From Emiliania huxleyi CCMP1516 (lineage: Eukaryota; Haptophyta; Isochrysidales; Noelaerhabdaceae): 64,000 nucleotides of DNA. A model generated the notes under the pieces. It searched no databases. It was not told the DNA's origin and saw only the letters and a list, made by a program, of their open reading frames with translations. Within the stretch, counting starts at the first letter, position 1; the number at the start of each line of letters is the position of its first letter. The translations under genes were made by a program, and so were the position numbers. Shown one piece after another: positions 8,411-19,277 of the stretch. The stretch is taken from the NCBI RefSeq assembly GCF_000372725.1, contig NW_005198537.1, positions 68,873 to 132,872 of the forward strand, in the 5' to 3' direction.

Positions 8411-11297
8411 TCGGGCAGGAGATCGTGGCTCGCGCGAGAGCCGAGGGGCGGGAGACGTGGATCTCGCGTGGTTTCTGATTTCGATTTGGAGCACTTGGAG
8501 CACTTGGAGTGCACAGTCATTAACCGCACATCCAGGGCCGATTTTGGTCACTTTTCTTTTTTCTCCGTTGGGCTCAGACCCCAAAAGGCAACCCACTGAT
8601 GCTGGGGAGGGTGACGCAGTGTAGTACGCAGTTCCTCAAATGCGGATGGGGGAGAGGATGCCCCCGTATAGAGCCGTAGCGGCTAACTATGCGGGTGCAT
8701 CCTGTCTCGCTTTGGGGGCGGTCGACGCCGTGCGGGGAGAGCGGGCTGGCCGCAGGGCGGACGCTCGCTCCCCGGGCGCTGCGGGTACGCTCGCTGGGCG
8801 GAGGGGCGCTGGCCGCTGGGCGGACGCGCCCCCTCCCCGAGGGGTGGTGCCTCTCAGAGGCGATGGTACCAGTACCACTGGTATGGTCTAGTGTGCTCTG
8901 TGTGCAGCGCTGCGCTGGCGTGCGATGCGCGCGTGCTGTGCGCGTGTGCGTGTTGGATTCGCGCGTGAGTCTGCGTGTGCTGCGCGCGCGTCGGCGTGTG
9001 CTATGCGTTGTGCTCTGCTGTGCGCCCTGTTTGTGGAGCTGTGAGGCGCAGCCTTGGCTGGGAGGGCTGCGCGGTGGGCTGCGGCGTGCTGCAGGTGGTC
9101 GTGCGCCTGCCTGATGGTGTGCGGCGGCCGCGCAGCCCGCTCGACCGGGCCGTCGGCGGCCCAGGGGGCGAGCATGCCAATGCGCGCTGCATGTGAGGCT
9201 GCTGCGCGGCTGGCGCGCAAGTTTCCGTGCGGAGAGGGACGCGCGCATGTGTTCACGCTGCGGGCGCGGGCGGGCGCGGAGGGCGGCGCGGTCTCACCGC
9301 GGTCCGTCGCCGGTTGGTCTTCGGCGTGTCGAGGGCGGGCGTGCACGAGGGCTTGCCGCCATCGCGTGCCGCGAAGGAAAAAGAATCGAACTCGCTCGCC
9401 CTTCCCAATTGCTTGATTTTGCGGCCACGCCCCGCACGCGACACGCGTCCCCCCAGCAGAGCGTCCAAACTTTTGGGCGCGAACCGTATCTCGCAACGAA
9501 TCTCGCCGGCCTCACCGGGCCTCACTTTGACCGACGCTACCGTCCGCCGACTGCCCGGTGAAGAGCGACCCGTACGACGCGCACTTGTCGTCCTCCCTCC
9601 TCGCCACATGACGGCCGCCCCCCGACATCGATCGTCGCGCTCCGCACGCCTTCGAGGTCAGCTGCGGCCGAGCGACGATCGGCTCGCTCCGATCGCTGGG
9701 CGCGGTCACTCTCCGGCCCATCACCCGCCTGCCGATCACCTGTCCGCCTCGCCGCGCGCGGGCCGCTCGCCTGCTCGCCACCGCCGCCGCGTTTCCCCGC
9801 GCCGCCACGCTTCCCTGCACCTGACGGCGCTCGAGCTGCGCAGACGGCGCGCTCTGGCAGACAGAGCAGCGGCCGCCCAGGCGGTCGCTGCTCCGCCCCG
9901 TCCGAATCCGTCCGCCCGCGCGTGCTGCTGCCGCCGCCGCCGCCGCTCCAGCCGGTCCCCGTGTGTCGTGAGAAGTGGCACCCGTGTCGCGTGTATTCTC
10001 TGTGTCGGCTCTGGGCCGGCGCGGGGCCCCCGGAGGCACCGTGCGCCGCGCCGCAGTGCGGAAACGGGGCTCCGGCGCTCAGAGTCGCTCAGAGCACCGA
10101 CTTCCCGAATGGTTACGGTTGGTTAGAGGGCAGATTTGGAGAGATCTCGAGGAGTACATACAGATAGACCCTCCAATCATCAGAAAGCTCCAACCTGATC
10201 GGTCGTACTGACCGCCGACAGATCACTCCAGACAGCAGACAGGCCGACGTCTGCACGCGGCCGGCCGGGCGAGAGGCTTGACACGATCCGACCCTGCGAC
10301 CCTGACGCTGCTGCTCTAGCTATCAGACATGCACTGCTGACTGCTGCCACAATGTGCGACCTGTGCTGGCCCACTTGGCGGCCTTCCCGGTCAGTGGTGA
10401 GGCGCAGTTCAGAGCTGTCGATGGCGCGATGCCGCACTGGTCCCACATTGGTGACACGATACCACCAAGTTTGCCGGTCCAAGAGAGAGGCACCGGCGCT
10501 GTCCTGAGAAGGTGCGTGGTCCCTCTTGACTGCCCATGCGCGCGAGGCTGTGTAGGCATAGCCTCGAGAGTGCCAGCAGCCAATCCGAGGCAGTTTGTGA
10601 CGCGCATTGCGCCAGAAGCGTGCACACGATGGAAGGACACCTTCCTACTGGCCGTACGATCAGGTCGTCACTGAATGCTGGATACTAAGGCCGCGAGCTA
10701 TGCAGGTGATCAATTGTGCAGTATGGCACGGTCAGCAGCGCCGACAGGCTGTCGCAAGGCGTGATAGCATGGCCGCAAGTACGCCGAATTCCCATGAAAA
10801 CAAGTGAAAAATCGCAGAAAAAAAATTGAATCGGCGCCTGCGGCGGGCCATGGGGCCCCATCTCCCCCCCGCATGCACACCCTCTGGGGCCCCCGCGCCG
10901 GCCCAGAGTGTGTCGGTGGACTTGTCACTTGACTTCTTGAGCCTCTATGTGTCTATGATTACAGTTCGGTTCAGACCGTGGCGTCTGCGCAGCGGGCAGC
11001 GCTCTCGGAGAGGCGCTTTGTACTCGGGTTTGGATGGTATAGCGGGGGGCCCCGCCGGAGGCTGGTTACTCATACCGTCGAGCCATCCGGATTCTTTTCG
11101 TTGTAGGTGGCTCTTACGTACATTGCCGCACTCTTCTTTTGGTTCAGTTTCTCCCTCTCCCGGTTCCCCTCAATTCTAAAGGACCGTCGGCCGACGGCCG
11201 CGCGTTTTTACATGCTTTAGCGAAAGACTTGCGTCCCGCGACTACGCGCCAAAAAGCACGCAAGTGCCCCCAGCCTCGGTCGCTCCGGGACGGCGCA
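8411..11297. other. Long stretch without a recognisable gene
   Basis: Several open frames of 60-300 codons exist on both strands (the longest is + 9227-10126), but they are Arg/Ala/Pro-rich in the way of GC-rich shadow frames and show no domain, splice logic or hydrophobic pattern. A short AT-richer stretch at 10790-10840 precedes the next gene by about 450 bp. Confidence 0.4.
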
Positions 11298-12684
11298 ATG
11301 CCGCAGGGCCCGGCAAAGGAGTTCCTCTTCATCGGGGAGGCGATGGTCACAGAGAAAAATGGAGTCAAGGAGATCAAGGAGGGAGCCTGCGTGCTGGATC
11401 TTTGCGCCGCGACGACATACCATCCGCTTGTAGCTTTGACGGCAACCGAGGAGAAGTACTTGGCCATCTGGAGCGGAGACTCAGTCGAATACAAGCCCGG
11501 GCCGTCAAAAATGTACCCTCGCCCCGCTCTGCCCTGGCGTGCCCGAACACGTCCTCCCTCACACCGCATGTCTCTCGTTAGGTTTACCAGTCCCGACGGC
11601 ATGTGCCCCTTGACTGGCAAGAAGGTCGAGCTTTGCGATAAAATCTCGCTGCCTACGGCGCAGCATTTTGTCGTCGAGTATATGGGTGCCACGCCTACCA
11701 CCGTGTCCGGCCCTGCTCTGTGAGTCGCGCACACGCACCTTCCCTGCAGCTTCCACGAGCACCCTCGACCTTCAGGTTGGCACTGTAGGTACATGCCACC
11801 GGCGGGCAAGAAGGTCGCAACCTTCATGTGGACCGATCCGATGACGGGAAAGGCAAAGTCAAAGCCCTTCACCACATTCTTCTCGGGCGCGCAAACGATG
11901 AAGATCCTAGTCAAGGATCTGCCGGACCGGCTGGCGGGTGCTGTCGATGTTGAGTTCATCGTCTTTTTGTCGGTGCGACTGACGCTCGCTCCCCAGCCTG
12001 CATCCGCACCTGCGCCCCCTCTCTGTGCCTCCTCACCGTTCCCGCGCCCACGTCCGCGCCTAAAACGCCTCTCTGTTCCGCCCACCCGCACAGCTGGACA
12101 AGACTGTCCTGTTCAAGGACAAGGTCGTGCCAGATGCGATCGGGGAGCTCATCGCGTACATAAAGTCGGACGCGGAGATATGGCTGGCGAAGGGCAACTC
12201 GTTCCTTCCGGGTGTCAGCAGCAGCGGCGGCGGCTACCTGTGGAACAAGACTGGCCAAGCCGGCTCGGCATTTGGCTTCGTCGTGACGGACGTCATCACC
12301 GCATCTGTCCAGACGCCCGACTTCAACAGCATGACGCCAGAGGCACAACTGGAGCTTGCTGCGCTCGCCAAGAAGTTGAAGATCGAGACTGCGCTCTCTG
12401 GTATGCTCGCCAAGCAAGAGATCTACCTTGCGGGGGAGTACGCGCGCAGTCAAAACCAGGTCAAGGCCTACAGCGAATATGCCGCCGCGGAGATCAAGGC
12501 TAGGGCTCGAATGGCGGCTTTGGCGAAAGGATCGGGCGGCTCAGATACCAACTACCACAAGATAGTGAGCATTGGGCCTCCGATGCTCAACTTTGTTGCG
12601 GCAACAAAGACGTCGGGGAGCACCTGGGCCACACTCAGCGCAGCGATTACGGCTGGGGATCCTAGCATGGCTCCGGCTTCATAG
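11298..12684 (+). CDS. Four-exon gene, possible SPFH/band-7-like protein
   Basis: Exons 11298-11512, 11582-11719, 11789-11972 and 12094-12684 join in frame; all three introns (69, 69 and 121 bp) are GT-AG. The protein has about 375 residues. Its middle holds two short CPLTGKK / MPPAGKK-type blocks, then a beta-rich region ending in FIVFLSLDKT. The C-terminal third is an Ala/Glu/Lys/Gln-rich helix (about 80 residues) after a VVTDVITASVQTPD segment, resembling the end of an SPFH (prohibitin/flotillin) domain followed by its coiled coil. No N-terminal membrane anchor is visible. The SPFH call is inference; exon structure is well supported by phase. Confidence 0.6.
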
Positions 12685-12792
12685 TATCATGCCTCTTCTC
12701 GCCGCGCACTTCGACGCACTTTCGAGTACTCTTTCCACCACTTTTATTTAGCGAGACACGAGCTGAGGTACATATGTTGGTTTGATGTATTG

Positions 12793-14931
12793 TCATTCAG
12801 ACAGAACTGGCACCGTAGAGAGGCTCCCCCGGCCAAGGGCCAAGAGCTCTGCATACATCCCCTGCTCCACCAAGAGCTCATCGTGTGTCCCCTGCTCCTT
12901 GACGACACCCTTGCTCATCACGGCAATCTTGTCGGCGCCGCGGATGGTCGAAAGGCGATGCGCGATGGTGATCGTCGTCTGGCGCAGTCCCTCCGCACTG
13001 CGGGCCGTCAATGCGTCCAGTGCCGCCTGCACCACCTTCTCGCTCTCATTGTCAAGCGCCGACGTCGCCTCGTCGAGCAGCATGATGGCCGGTTTGCGCA
13101 CAATCGCTCGCGCGATGGCCACCCGCTGCTTCTGACCGCCCGAGAGGTGCCCTCCCCGCAGTCCCACCTGCGTGTCGTAGCCCTCGCTGAGATCGGCTGT
13201 GATGAAGCCGTGCGCGTTCGCCTGCCGCGCCGCCTCCTCCACCTCCTCCTGCGACGCCCCCTGCTTGCCGTACCGGATGTTTTCCGCTACGCTGCCCTGG
13301 AAGAGGATCGGCTCCTGCCCCACCAGCCCGAGCTGCGAGCGGAGCCAGCGCAGATTGAGCGTGCGGATGTCACGGCCGTCGAGCAGGACGGCGCCCGCCT
13401 GAGGGTCATAGAAGCGCTGCAGCAGCGCGACGATCGTGCTCTTGCCGGAGCCGCTCGGGCCGACCAGCGCACACGACGTGCCCGCCGCGATCTGCAGGGA
13501 GTAGCCGCGGCACACGAAGAACGAGGGCGCTGCCGGGTACGCGAAGCGCACGTCGCGCACCTCGACGCCTCCTTTCACGCTCTCGGGCCGATCGCCATCG
13601 TCCGAGAAGGGGTCAAAGGGTGGCTCGCGCGAGATAACGAGTAGACACGAATGAGCGGCGGTCATGCCGCGCAAGACGGCAGAGAGGGCAGCTGGCGCCA
13701 TCGGCAGCTGAAGGAACCCGAAAACGATCGAGTTGATGCCAACCAGGATCATCTCAAAGTCGACACCACCGCAGGGCCACTCCTCGCCCGCCTCGTCAAA
13801 GGCAACCTCTGTCAAGTTGGCTGGGAACGTCGAGATGCTCCCAAATAAGCCGTCGATGCCCTCGCCCGACGCGCAGCTCGCCCGGAAGGGCCTCCAGCCG
13901 CTGCTGTTGCACGGCACGTCCTCGCGCACCGCCTGATCGTAATCGAGGCCGAGCGAGGCTGCGAAGATGAATGGGTCGAAGCTGTTGCACTGATCCGGCA
14001 CGCAGAAGCTTTCGCCGTCCGCCTCAAAATCGAAGCTTGTCCGGCGCATCTGGGCGTTGACGGTGCTGAGTGCGAACATCGAGGCGGCGCCACACGCGTA
14101 GAAAACGAACGCCGTTATGGTTGCCGTGGACAGAGCGAGCTTGGCCGCCGTACGCACGGCCACCGCCTCGGCATTGGCCAACACCTCGTCGTACTTTTGG
14201 ACGGCGAAGTCCTCCAGCCCGAGGGAGGCGACTGTGCGCGCAGCGCCAAGCACCTCTGCGCAGAAGCCTCCCGCTTCCGAATAGGCGTCAGCGAGTAGCC
14301 GGGTCCGCGTGCTGACGGTGCGCGAAAGGACGACCGAGGCGGGAACCACGAGGACCAGGGCGAGGCTGAGTGGGATGGCGGCGAGTGCGGGCGCGACGAA
14401 TAGGGAGATGGCGGCTGCCCCTACAACCATGCCGACGGGCATACAGCCGAGGTACGTCGGCACGGAAAAGGCCTTGTCGATGAGCACCATCGCCTCTCCC
14501 ATTCGGCCAGCGAGCTCCTGCGCTTGGTTGACGTCGTACCAGCCGGCGTCCTGCCGCAAAATTGCCTGCACGTAACGTACTCTCCATTGCTGCATCATCT
14601 TGTACCGAGTGTAGAGCGCCGCGAGGCTTCCAAAGGCGAACACCGCGAACAGGCTGCCCCCGAGGTAGCCACCGAGATATATTATGGCATTCGTGCCCGC
14701 GTCCTCGAGAGACTGCCCAGGGCCAACGTTAAGCACTTCGGCCATGATGAGGTTCAGTGCCGACTGGATACCGCCCACGAGGAGGAAGAGACCAGCTGCA
14801 AAGGAGATTACCAAGATGTCTCTGCGGGATGCAAAATAGAAGAGCTCGCGCAGGCTCGGCCTGGACGCGGTGTGCATAGGTTGTTTCCGCGACTTACGCC
14901 TCCTCATCCACAAGCAAGGGGGCCGATGCAA
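12793..14931 (-). CDS. ABCB-type ABC half transporter
   Basis: An uninterrupted ORF of up to 712 residues (an internal ATG at 14874 is an alternative start). The N-terminal membrane domain has six hydrophobic segments. The nucleotide-binding domain shows Walker A GPSGSGKS, a Q-loop GLVGQEP, the signature LSGGQKQR, Walker B IMLLDEATSALD and the switch His in IAHRLSTI, so it should be active. The family exports lipids, peptides or drugs from the cytosol or organelles as a homodimer. Between TM5 and TM6 is an unusual insertion of about 105 residues with five cysteines, expected on the extracytosolic side. It converges on the SPFH-like gene (108 bp gap) and diverges from the sulfotransferase. Confidence 0.93.
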   Translation of the reverse strand: MHRPPCLWMRRRKSRKQPMHTASRPSLRELFYFASRRDILVISFAAGLFLLVGGIQSALNLIMAEVLNVGPGQSLEDAGTNAIIYLGGYLGGSLFAVFAFGSLAALYTRYKMMQQWRVRYVQAILRQDAGWYDVNQAQELAGRMGEAMVLIDKAFSVPTYLGCMPVGMVVGAAAISLFVAPALAAIPLSLALVLVVPASVVLSRTVSTRTRLLADAYSEAGGFCAEVLGAARTVASLGLEDFAVQKYDEVLANAEAVAVRTAAKLALSTATITAFVFYACGAASMFALSTVNAQMRRTSFDFEADGESFCVPDQCNSFDPFIFAASLGLDYDQAVREDVPCNSSGWRPFRASCASGEGIDGLFGSISTFPANLTEVAFDEAGEEWPCGGVDFEMILVGINSIVFGFLQLPMAPAALSAVLRGMTAAHSCLLVISREPPFDPFSDDGDRPESVKGGVEVRDVRFAYPAAPSFFVCRGYSLQIAAGTSCALVGPSGSGKSTIVALLQRFYDPQAGAVLLDGRDIRTLNLRWLRSQLGLVGQEPILFQGSVAENIRYGKQGASQEEVEEAARQANAHGFITADLSEGYDTQVGLRGGHLSGGQKQRVAIARAIVRKPAIMLLDEATSALDNESEKVVQAALDALTARSAEGLRQTTITIAHRLSTIRGADKIAVMSKGVVKEQGTHDELLVEQGMYAELLALGRGSLSTVPVLSE

Positions 14932-15280
14932 ATAAAAAATGTTCGAATTTTCAAGGGGCGATGTCCCTCGATCCGGGTCGGCACGACTGGCTTTGAGAAA
15001 GTTTTGAGCGCCCCGCCCCCTTATTGTTTCGAAACAACAAAAGAAAAGTCACACAAGGACCGTTTGAGACGGCGACAGTTTAGTACTAGCCTCGCACTCC
15101 GTGTGCGAGAACGCAGAGAAAGGACTCGGGGTTGGGAGAATGTGCTGCTACGAGTATTTACTGCGATTTTGCGAATTTCATCATTATTGGCGCGCTCGCC
15201 GGCCGGGCCGCGGCAGCATCGATCAAACTCCTGCCCCCTCGCCCTCCCTCATCCATTGGCAGTAGCGTCGCTCACGCGGC

Positions 15281-16227
15281 ATGCCGGACCGCAAGCGGAG
15301 GTCTCTCAAGTTCATCCACATCACCAAAACGGGTGGCACGACAATCGAGAACCTCTTCAAGCAACACGGTCGTGACCTTTATTGCACGCATTCCACTGTG
15401 CACACACCCACAGACCTCGTCCGCCTCAGCACGTCGCTCTGGGTGCTCAGAACAGCCTTGCCTGTGATACAGGGCATGCAGTTGGACGGTTCCACAGCGA
15501 GTACGGGAGATGGCACGAGCCTTTTGGCGACAAGCCCACGAGCCTTCGCACCAAGCACGACTGGTTCACCGTCGTGCGCGACCCGTATGAGCGAGTTCTG
15601 TCCGAGTTCCATTGCAAATACGCCGGGTATGGCGGGAGCCTTTTGCAATCCGGGCTGCACGGAGCATTTATGGCCGGTATGGCAATGCTCGAGTCGTCTG
15701 GGCAGGGTGGACTGACAGTGGGGGGCGCCAACCGATTCATCCGTCGCCAGATCAAGCATCGAGGGAAAGGGCTAGACTGGCACTACATGCCGCAGTATGT
15801 CTATCTGACTGCAGCATCCGGTGTGCGCCTGCGTGTCATCCGTTTCGAGCACCTCCGGGAGGAGTTGAACCGGCTGCTTGCCGAGTACGGGCTGCCCTTC
15901 CAGCTGGGCGGCAGGCGCGACAACGCCGCATTGGGACAGAAGCGCTTGACCGTCGAGGATCTGGATGCAGAGACGATCGCTCTCATCAACCACGTCTACC
16001 GCCGCGACTTTGAGCTCCTCGGCTACCCACTCCGTGCCCCCAAGCTGAGCCGACCCGCCGCCCCAGCCGATGCGCCCAGCCGAGCCATCGCACGCAGTCT
16101 CGCCAAGACTGTCAGCGACCTCAACGGGCGGAACGAGGTGTGCGAGATGCTCAAGCGCCTCATCGACGAGCAAGACACTGACGCGAGGCGTGAGGTCATC
16201 CGGAGATCCACAAGTTTTAGGGCATAG
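15281..16227 (+). CDS. Sulfotransferase family protein (two exons)
   Basis: Exon 1 (15281 to about 15368) encodes the 5'-phosphosulfate-binding motif in HITKTGGTTIENLF, the start of Golgi-type carbohydrate sulfotransferases. After an intron (donor near 15369, acceptor at 15472 or 15481) exon 2 continues GRFHSEYGRWHEPF and then the 3'-phosphate-binding motif FTVVRDPYERVLSEF. The product is about 280 residues and would transfer sulfate from PAPS to a glycan or similar acceptor. The N-terminus is short, with no obvious membrane anchor, so an upstream exon is possible. The exact splice site is ambiguous because two donors and two acceptors preserve frame. Confidence 0.8.
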
Positions 16228-16450
16228 AAAGAAAGACTGAGAAGAGCGACGGGCAGAGACGCCGGCGGCTGCCTCGGGCGTCGGGGACGCCGCGCGGGGG
16301 GGGTACTGTAAGGTAAGGTAAACGAGGAGCTCCGAGGTGGTGGGGCGCGGGGGGCCCGGGCAGAGAGAGCCTGAGAGAGCGCTCGTGCGTGTCGTGACAG
16401 AGAGGATATCGTAGACCGTAAGGCTTACTGCATTTCGAGTGATCACCTTT

Positions 16451-17908
16451 TCACAAAACTGCTTCGTGCTTCGAGACGTCCACAACCTTCCCGGGATTCA
16501 GGATCCCGAGCGGGTCCAAACTCCGCTTCACCGTCCTCATCATCTCCACCGCGCCCTCTCCAAACTCGCGCGCCAGGTACTGCTTCTTCCCCACCCCCAC
16601 GCCGTGCTCTCCCGTGCAGGAGCCGCCGGCGGCGAGGGTGCGGCGGATCAGGCGGTCATTGAGCTGGCTCAGCCGCTCGACGTAGTCGGGCGGGTCCTCG
16701 TCGCGCAGCAGCAGGATGCAGTGGAAGTTTCCGTCGCCCGCGTGGCCAAAGATGGGCCCAACCACCCCCGCCTCCGCCACATCGGCCGCCGTCTCGCCCA
16801 TCACCTCCGCCAGGCGAGAGAGCGGCACGACCGCATCCGTCACTACGCCGCGGCTCCCTGGGCGCAGCGCCAGCGACGCGTAGTAGGTGGCGTGGCGGGC
16901 GGCCCACAGCCTCCTGCGCTCGCTCTCCGACGTGGCCCACTGGAACTCGCCCCCGCCGGAGTCGGCGCAGCACTCGCGAGCCACGGCCGCGGCCGCCTCG
17001 ACGGCCGCCTCGCTCACACCCTCCACCTCGAGGAAGAGCGTCGGCGCCTCCTGCAGGTCGGCAACTTCGGTGGAGTACTTGTTGAAGGCGGCGATTGCTG
17101 ACGCGTCGAGCAGCTCGCTTCGAGACACCGGCACCCCGCACTGCAGCAGGCCCGCGACCGCCCTCGCGGCATCCGAGAGGGTCGGGAAGGAGCAAGTCGC
17201 GGCGGAGACTGCGGCCGGGAGAGGATACAGCTTCAGCTGCACCTCGGTGAGCACAGCGAGCGTGCCCTCGCTCCCGACGAGCAGCCGAGTGAGGTCGTAC
17301 CCAGCGCTCGACTTGCGGGCCCGCCCACCGGTGCGCACAACCTCACCCGAGGCCAGCACCGCCGTCAGGCCGAGGCAGTTCTCGCGCATCGTGCCGTACT
17401 TGACCGCGGTGGTGCCAGAGGCGCCGCAAGCGGCCATCCCTCCGAGGGAGGCGTCGGCTCCCGGGTCGACAGGGAAGGTGAGGCCGGTGTCTCGCAGGTG
17501 GTCGTTCAGGCTCTTCCGAGTTATGCCCGCCTGCACCCGGCAATCGAGGTCCTCGGGGTTCACCTCGAGCACAGCGTTCATCTCCGACAGGTCGAGGCAG
17601 ACGCCGCCTTGCACCGCCTGGATGTGGCCTTCGAGGCTCGTGCCGGCGCCGAACGAGATGAGCGGCGTGCGGGTCTCGGCGCACACGCGCACCACCGCCT
17701 GCACCTCCTCAGTCGAGTGAGCGTAAACAACAGCCGAGGGAGGTACTGACCGGTGGTGCGACTCATCGTCGCCGTGCCGGTCGCAGATGGAGGCGTTAGT
17801 GGTGACGCGGTGCGCTGCACGCTCGAGGCGCGTGAGAAGGGCGTCGTCGACGGCGGCGGCGAACGGAGGGACGGAGGAGAAGGCACGGCGGGCGAGGCGC
17901 ATTATCAT
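16451..17908 (-). CDS. D-lactate dehydrogenase (cytochrome), mitochondrial
   Basis: An intronless product of about 485 residues. The start MIMRLARRAFSSVPPF is a plausible mitochondrial presequence. The FAD-binding (PCMH) domain shows ISFGAGTSLEGH, DPGADASLGGMAACGASG and KYGTMRENCLGL. The C-terminal cap and metal site show IFGHAGDGNFHC and the GGSCTGEHGVGVGKK block. Length and motifs match LDHD/DLD1, which oxidises D-lactate (for example from the methylglyoxal pathway) and passes electrons to cytochrome c. The frame stays open far upstream, through a CA repeat and a dispersed repeat; that part is not coding. The 3' end converges on the sulfotransferase with about 220 bp between. Confidence 0.93.
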   Translation of the reverse strand: MIMRLARRAFSSVPPFAAAVDDALLTRLERAAHRVTTNASICDRHGDDESHHRSVPPSAVVYAHSTEEVQAVVRVCAETRTPLISFGAGTSLEGHIQAVQGGVCLDLSEMNAVLEVNPEDLDCRVQAGITRKSLNDHLRDTGLTFPVDPGADASLGGMAACGASGTTAVKYGTMRENCLGLTAVLASGEVVRTGGRARKSSAGYDLTRLLVGSEGTLAVLTEVQLKLYPLPAAVSAATCSFPTLSDAARAVAGLLQCGVPVSRSELLDASAIAAFNKYSTEVADLQEAPTLFLEVEGVSEAAVEAAAAVARECCADSGGGEFQWATSESERRRLWAARHATYYASLALRPGSRGVVTDAVVPLSRLAEVMGETAADVAEAGVVGPIFGHAGDGNFHCILLLRDEDPPDYVERLSQLNDRLIRRTLAAGGSCTGEHGVGVGKKQYLAREFGEGAVEMMRTVKRSLDPLGILNPGKVVDVSKHEAVL

Positions 17909-18004
17909 AGTCTTCAGAATTTTCGAGAAATCGACGCGGGCGGCGTTCGCGGCGCTTCGGTGCTCGGGCGCGCGCTCGCCATCGTGGTCGTTCAGGGCGG
18001 GTCG

Positions 18005-18173
<169 letters not shown>

Positions 18174-18297
18174 CCCCTTCCCCTTCCCCCTCCAGGACGA
18201 GGGCATGCGTAGGCCGCACCTCTAGCGAAGCCCACAGAGTGGGAGACTCCTATCACCGCCCCTGCCACCCTCGTCGTGTGTGTGCCTCGGCCGCCCC

Positions 18298-18910
18298 TGT
18301 CAGTGTGCCCGTGATAGTCTGGTGATAGTGTTAGTGAGAGACTGCCAGTGAGAAGCCGGAGGAAGGTCGCTAGTCGAGAGAGATCGCCAGTGGAAAAGGA
18401 GTCCACCGTGCTGCGAGCCTGTCGCTGTCCCTTGTCAGGAGCAGGAGAACTAGGAGAGCGCAACCAGGAGGAGGCCCGCGCCTGCCCCCGTGCCGCCGGG
18501 TGCAACTTTGTCCTATACGAGAGGGGAATCCCTGGGACCCTGTCGTGTGGGTGAACCCTGCCCAGCCCCCCTCCGTGTCGCGATGCGCTCCCCACTCCCG
18601 TTCCCCTGTGTCCCTGATCGTCCTTCCAAGATCCTGCTCGTGCAGGTGGGGACCCTGTCCTCGTCCCAAGGTCCCATCCCTCGTTTGGGTTGTCTGTTTT
18701 CTTTCTTTCTTTTTTTGGACAGGAGGGAGAACGACGAGAGTGGGACGACCGCGAGGTGGCATGAAGGTTGCAGCGAGAATCGGCGAGGGACTGCGAAGGG
18801 AGATAGAAAGAGGCAGACGCCCAAGGGTTAGGGTGGGCGACGGCTAGCACCACACTCCTCTCCTTAAAATCCCTGTGTGGTGGCGGCGTGCCGTCCTCCC
18901 ATCCCTCCCT
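18298..18910 (+). repeat. Dispersed repeat family, copy C (long form)
   Basis: Starts TGTCAGTGTGCC and carries two modules: the first ends in CCTCGTTTGGGTTGTC plus a CTTT tail near 18715; the second runs from GACAGGAGGGAGAACGACGA to the block GTGTGGTGGCGGCGTGCCGT. It aligns with 62748-63980 over its whole length, except that copy E is split by an insertion after the base equivalent to 18779. Copy C therefore supplies the empty site for that insertion. Confidence 0.92.
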
Positions 18911-19277
18911 CGCCAAATATCGGAATTTTGGGGCTCTCCGTGACATTGGCCCGTCCATTCGAAATAATGAGTTTTTACGTGTCTGTTCGCCATTCAAACA
19001 ATGACATTATGAAATCGATCGCCAACACTACTTGTCGGCTGCTGAACCGGCTGCAAGAAATCAATGTATAATACGATCGACCACCGTCACTCTCTCAAGA
19101 TCACTCTCTCTCTCTCTCTCCTCCAAGAACACAACTGGCCACGAAAGAATAAAATCTCGAACTTTCCGCTCGTACGCACACCGCTCACCGTGATGGATAT
19201 GTGTGTGTGTGCGGGGGGAGGGGGCAATAACGGGAGATAAAAACGTCCGCGCGAGTCGAGATTTCTTTAATTCCGCC

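Noticed and set aside
9227..10126. 300-codon + strand ORF
   Set aside because: Arg/Pro/Ala-rich without motifs; several overlapping frames are equally long, as expected of GC-rich non-coding DNA.
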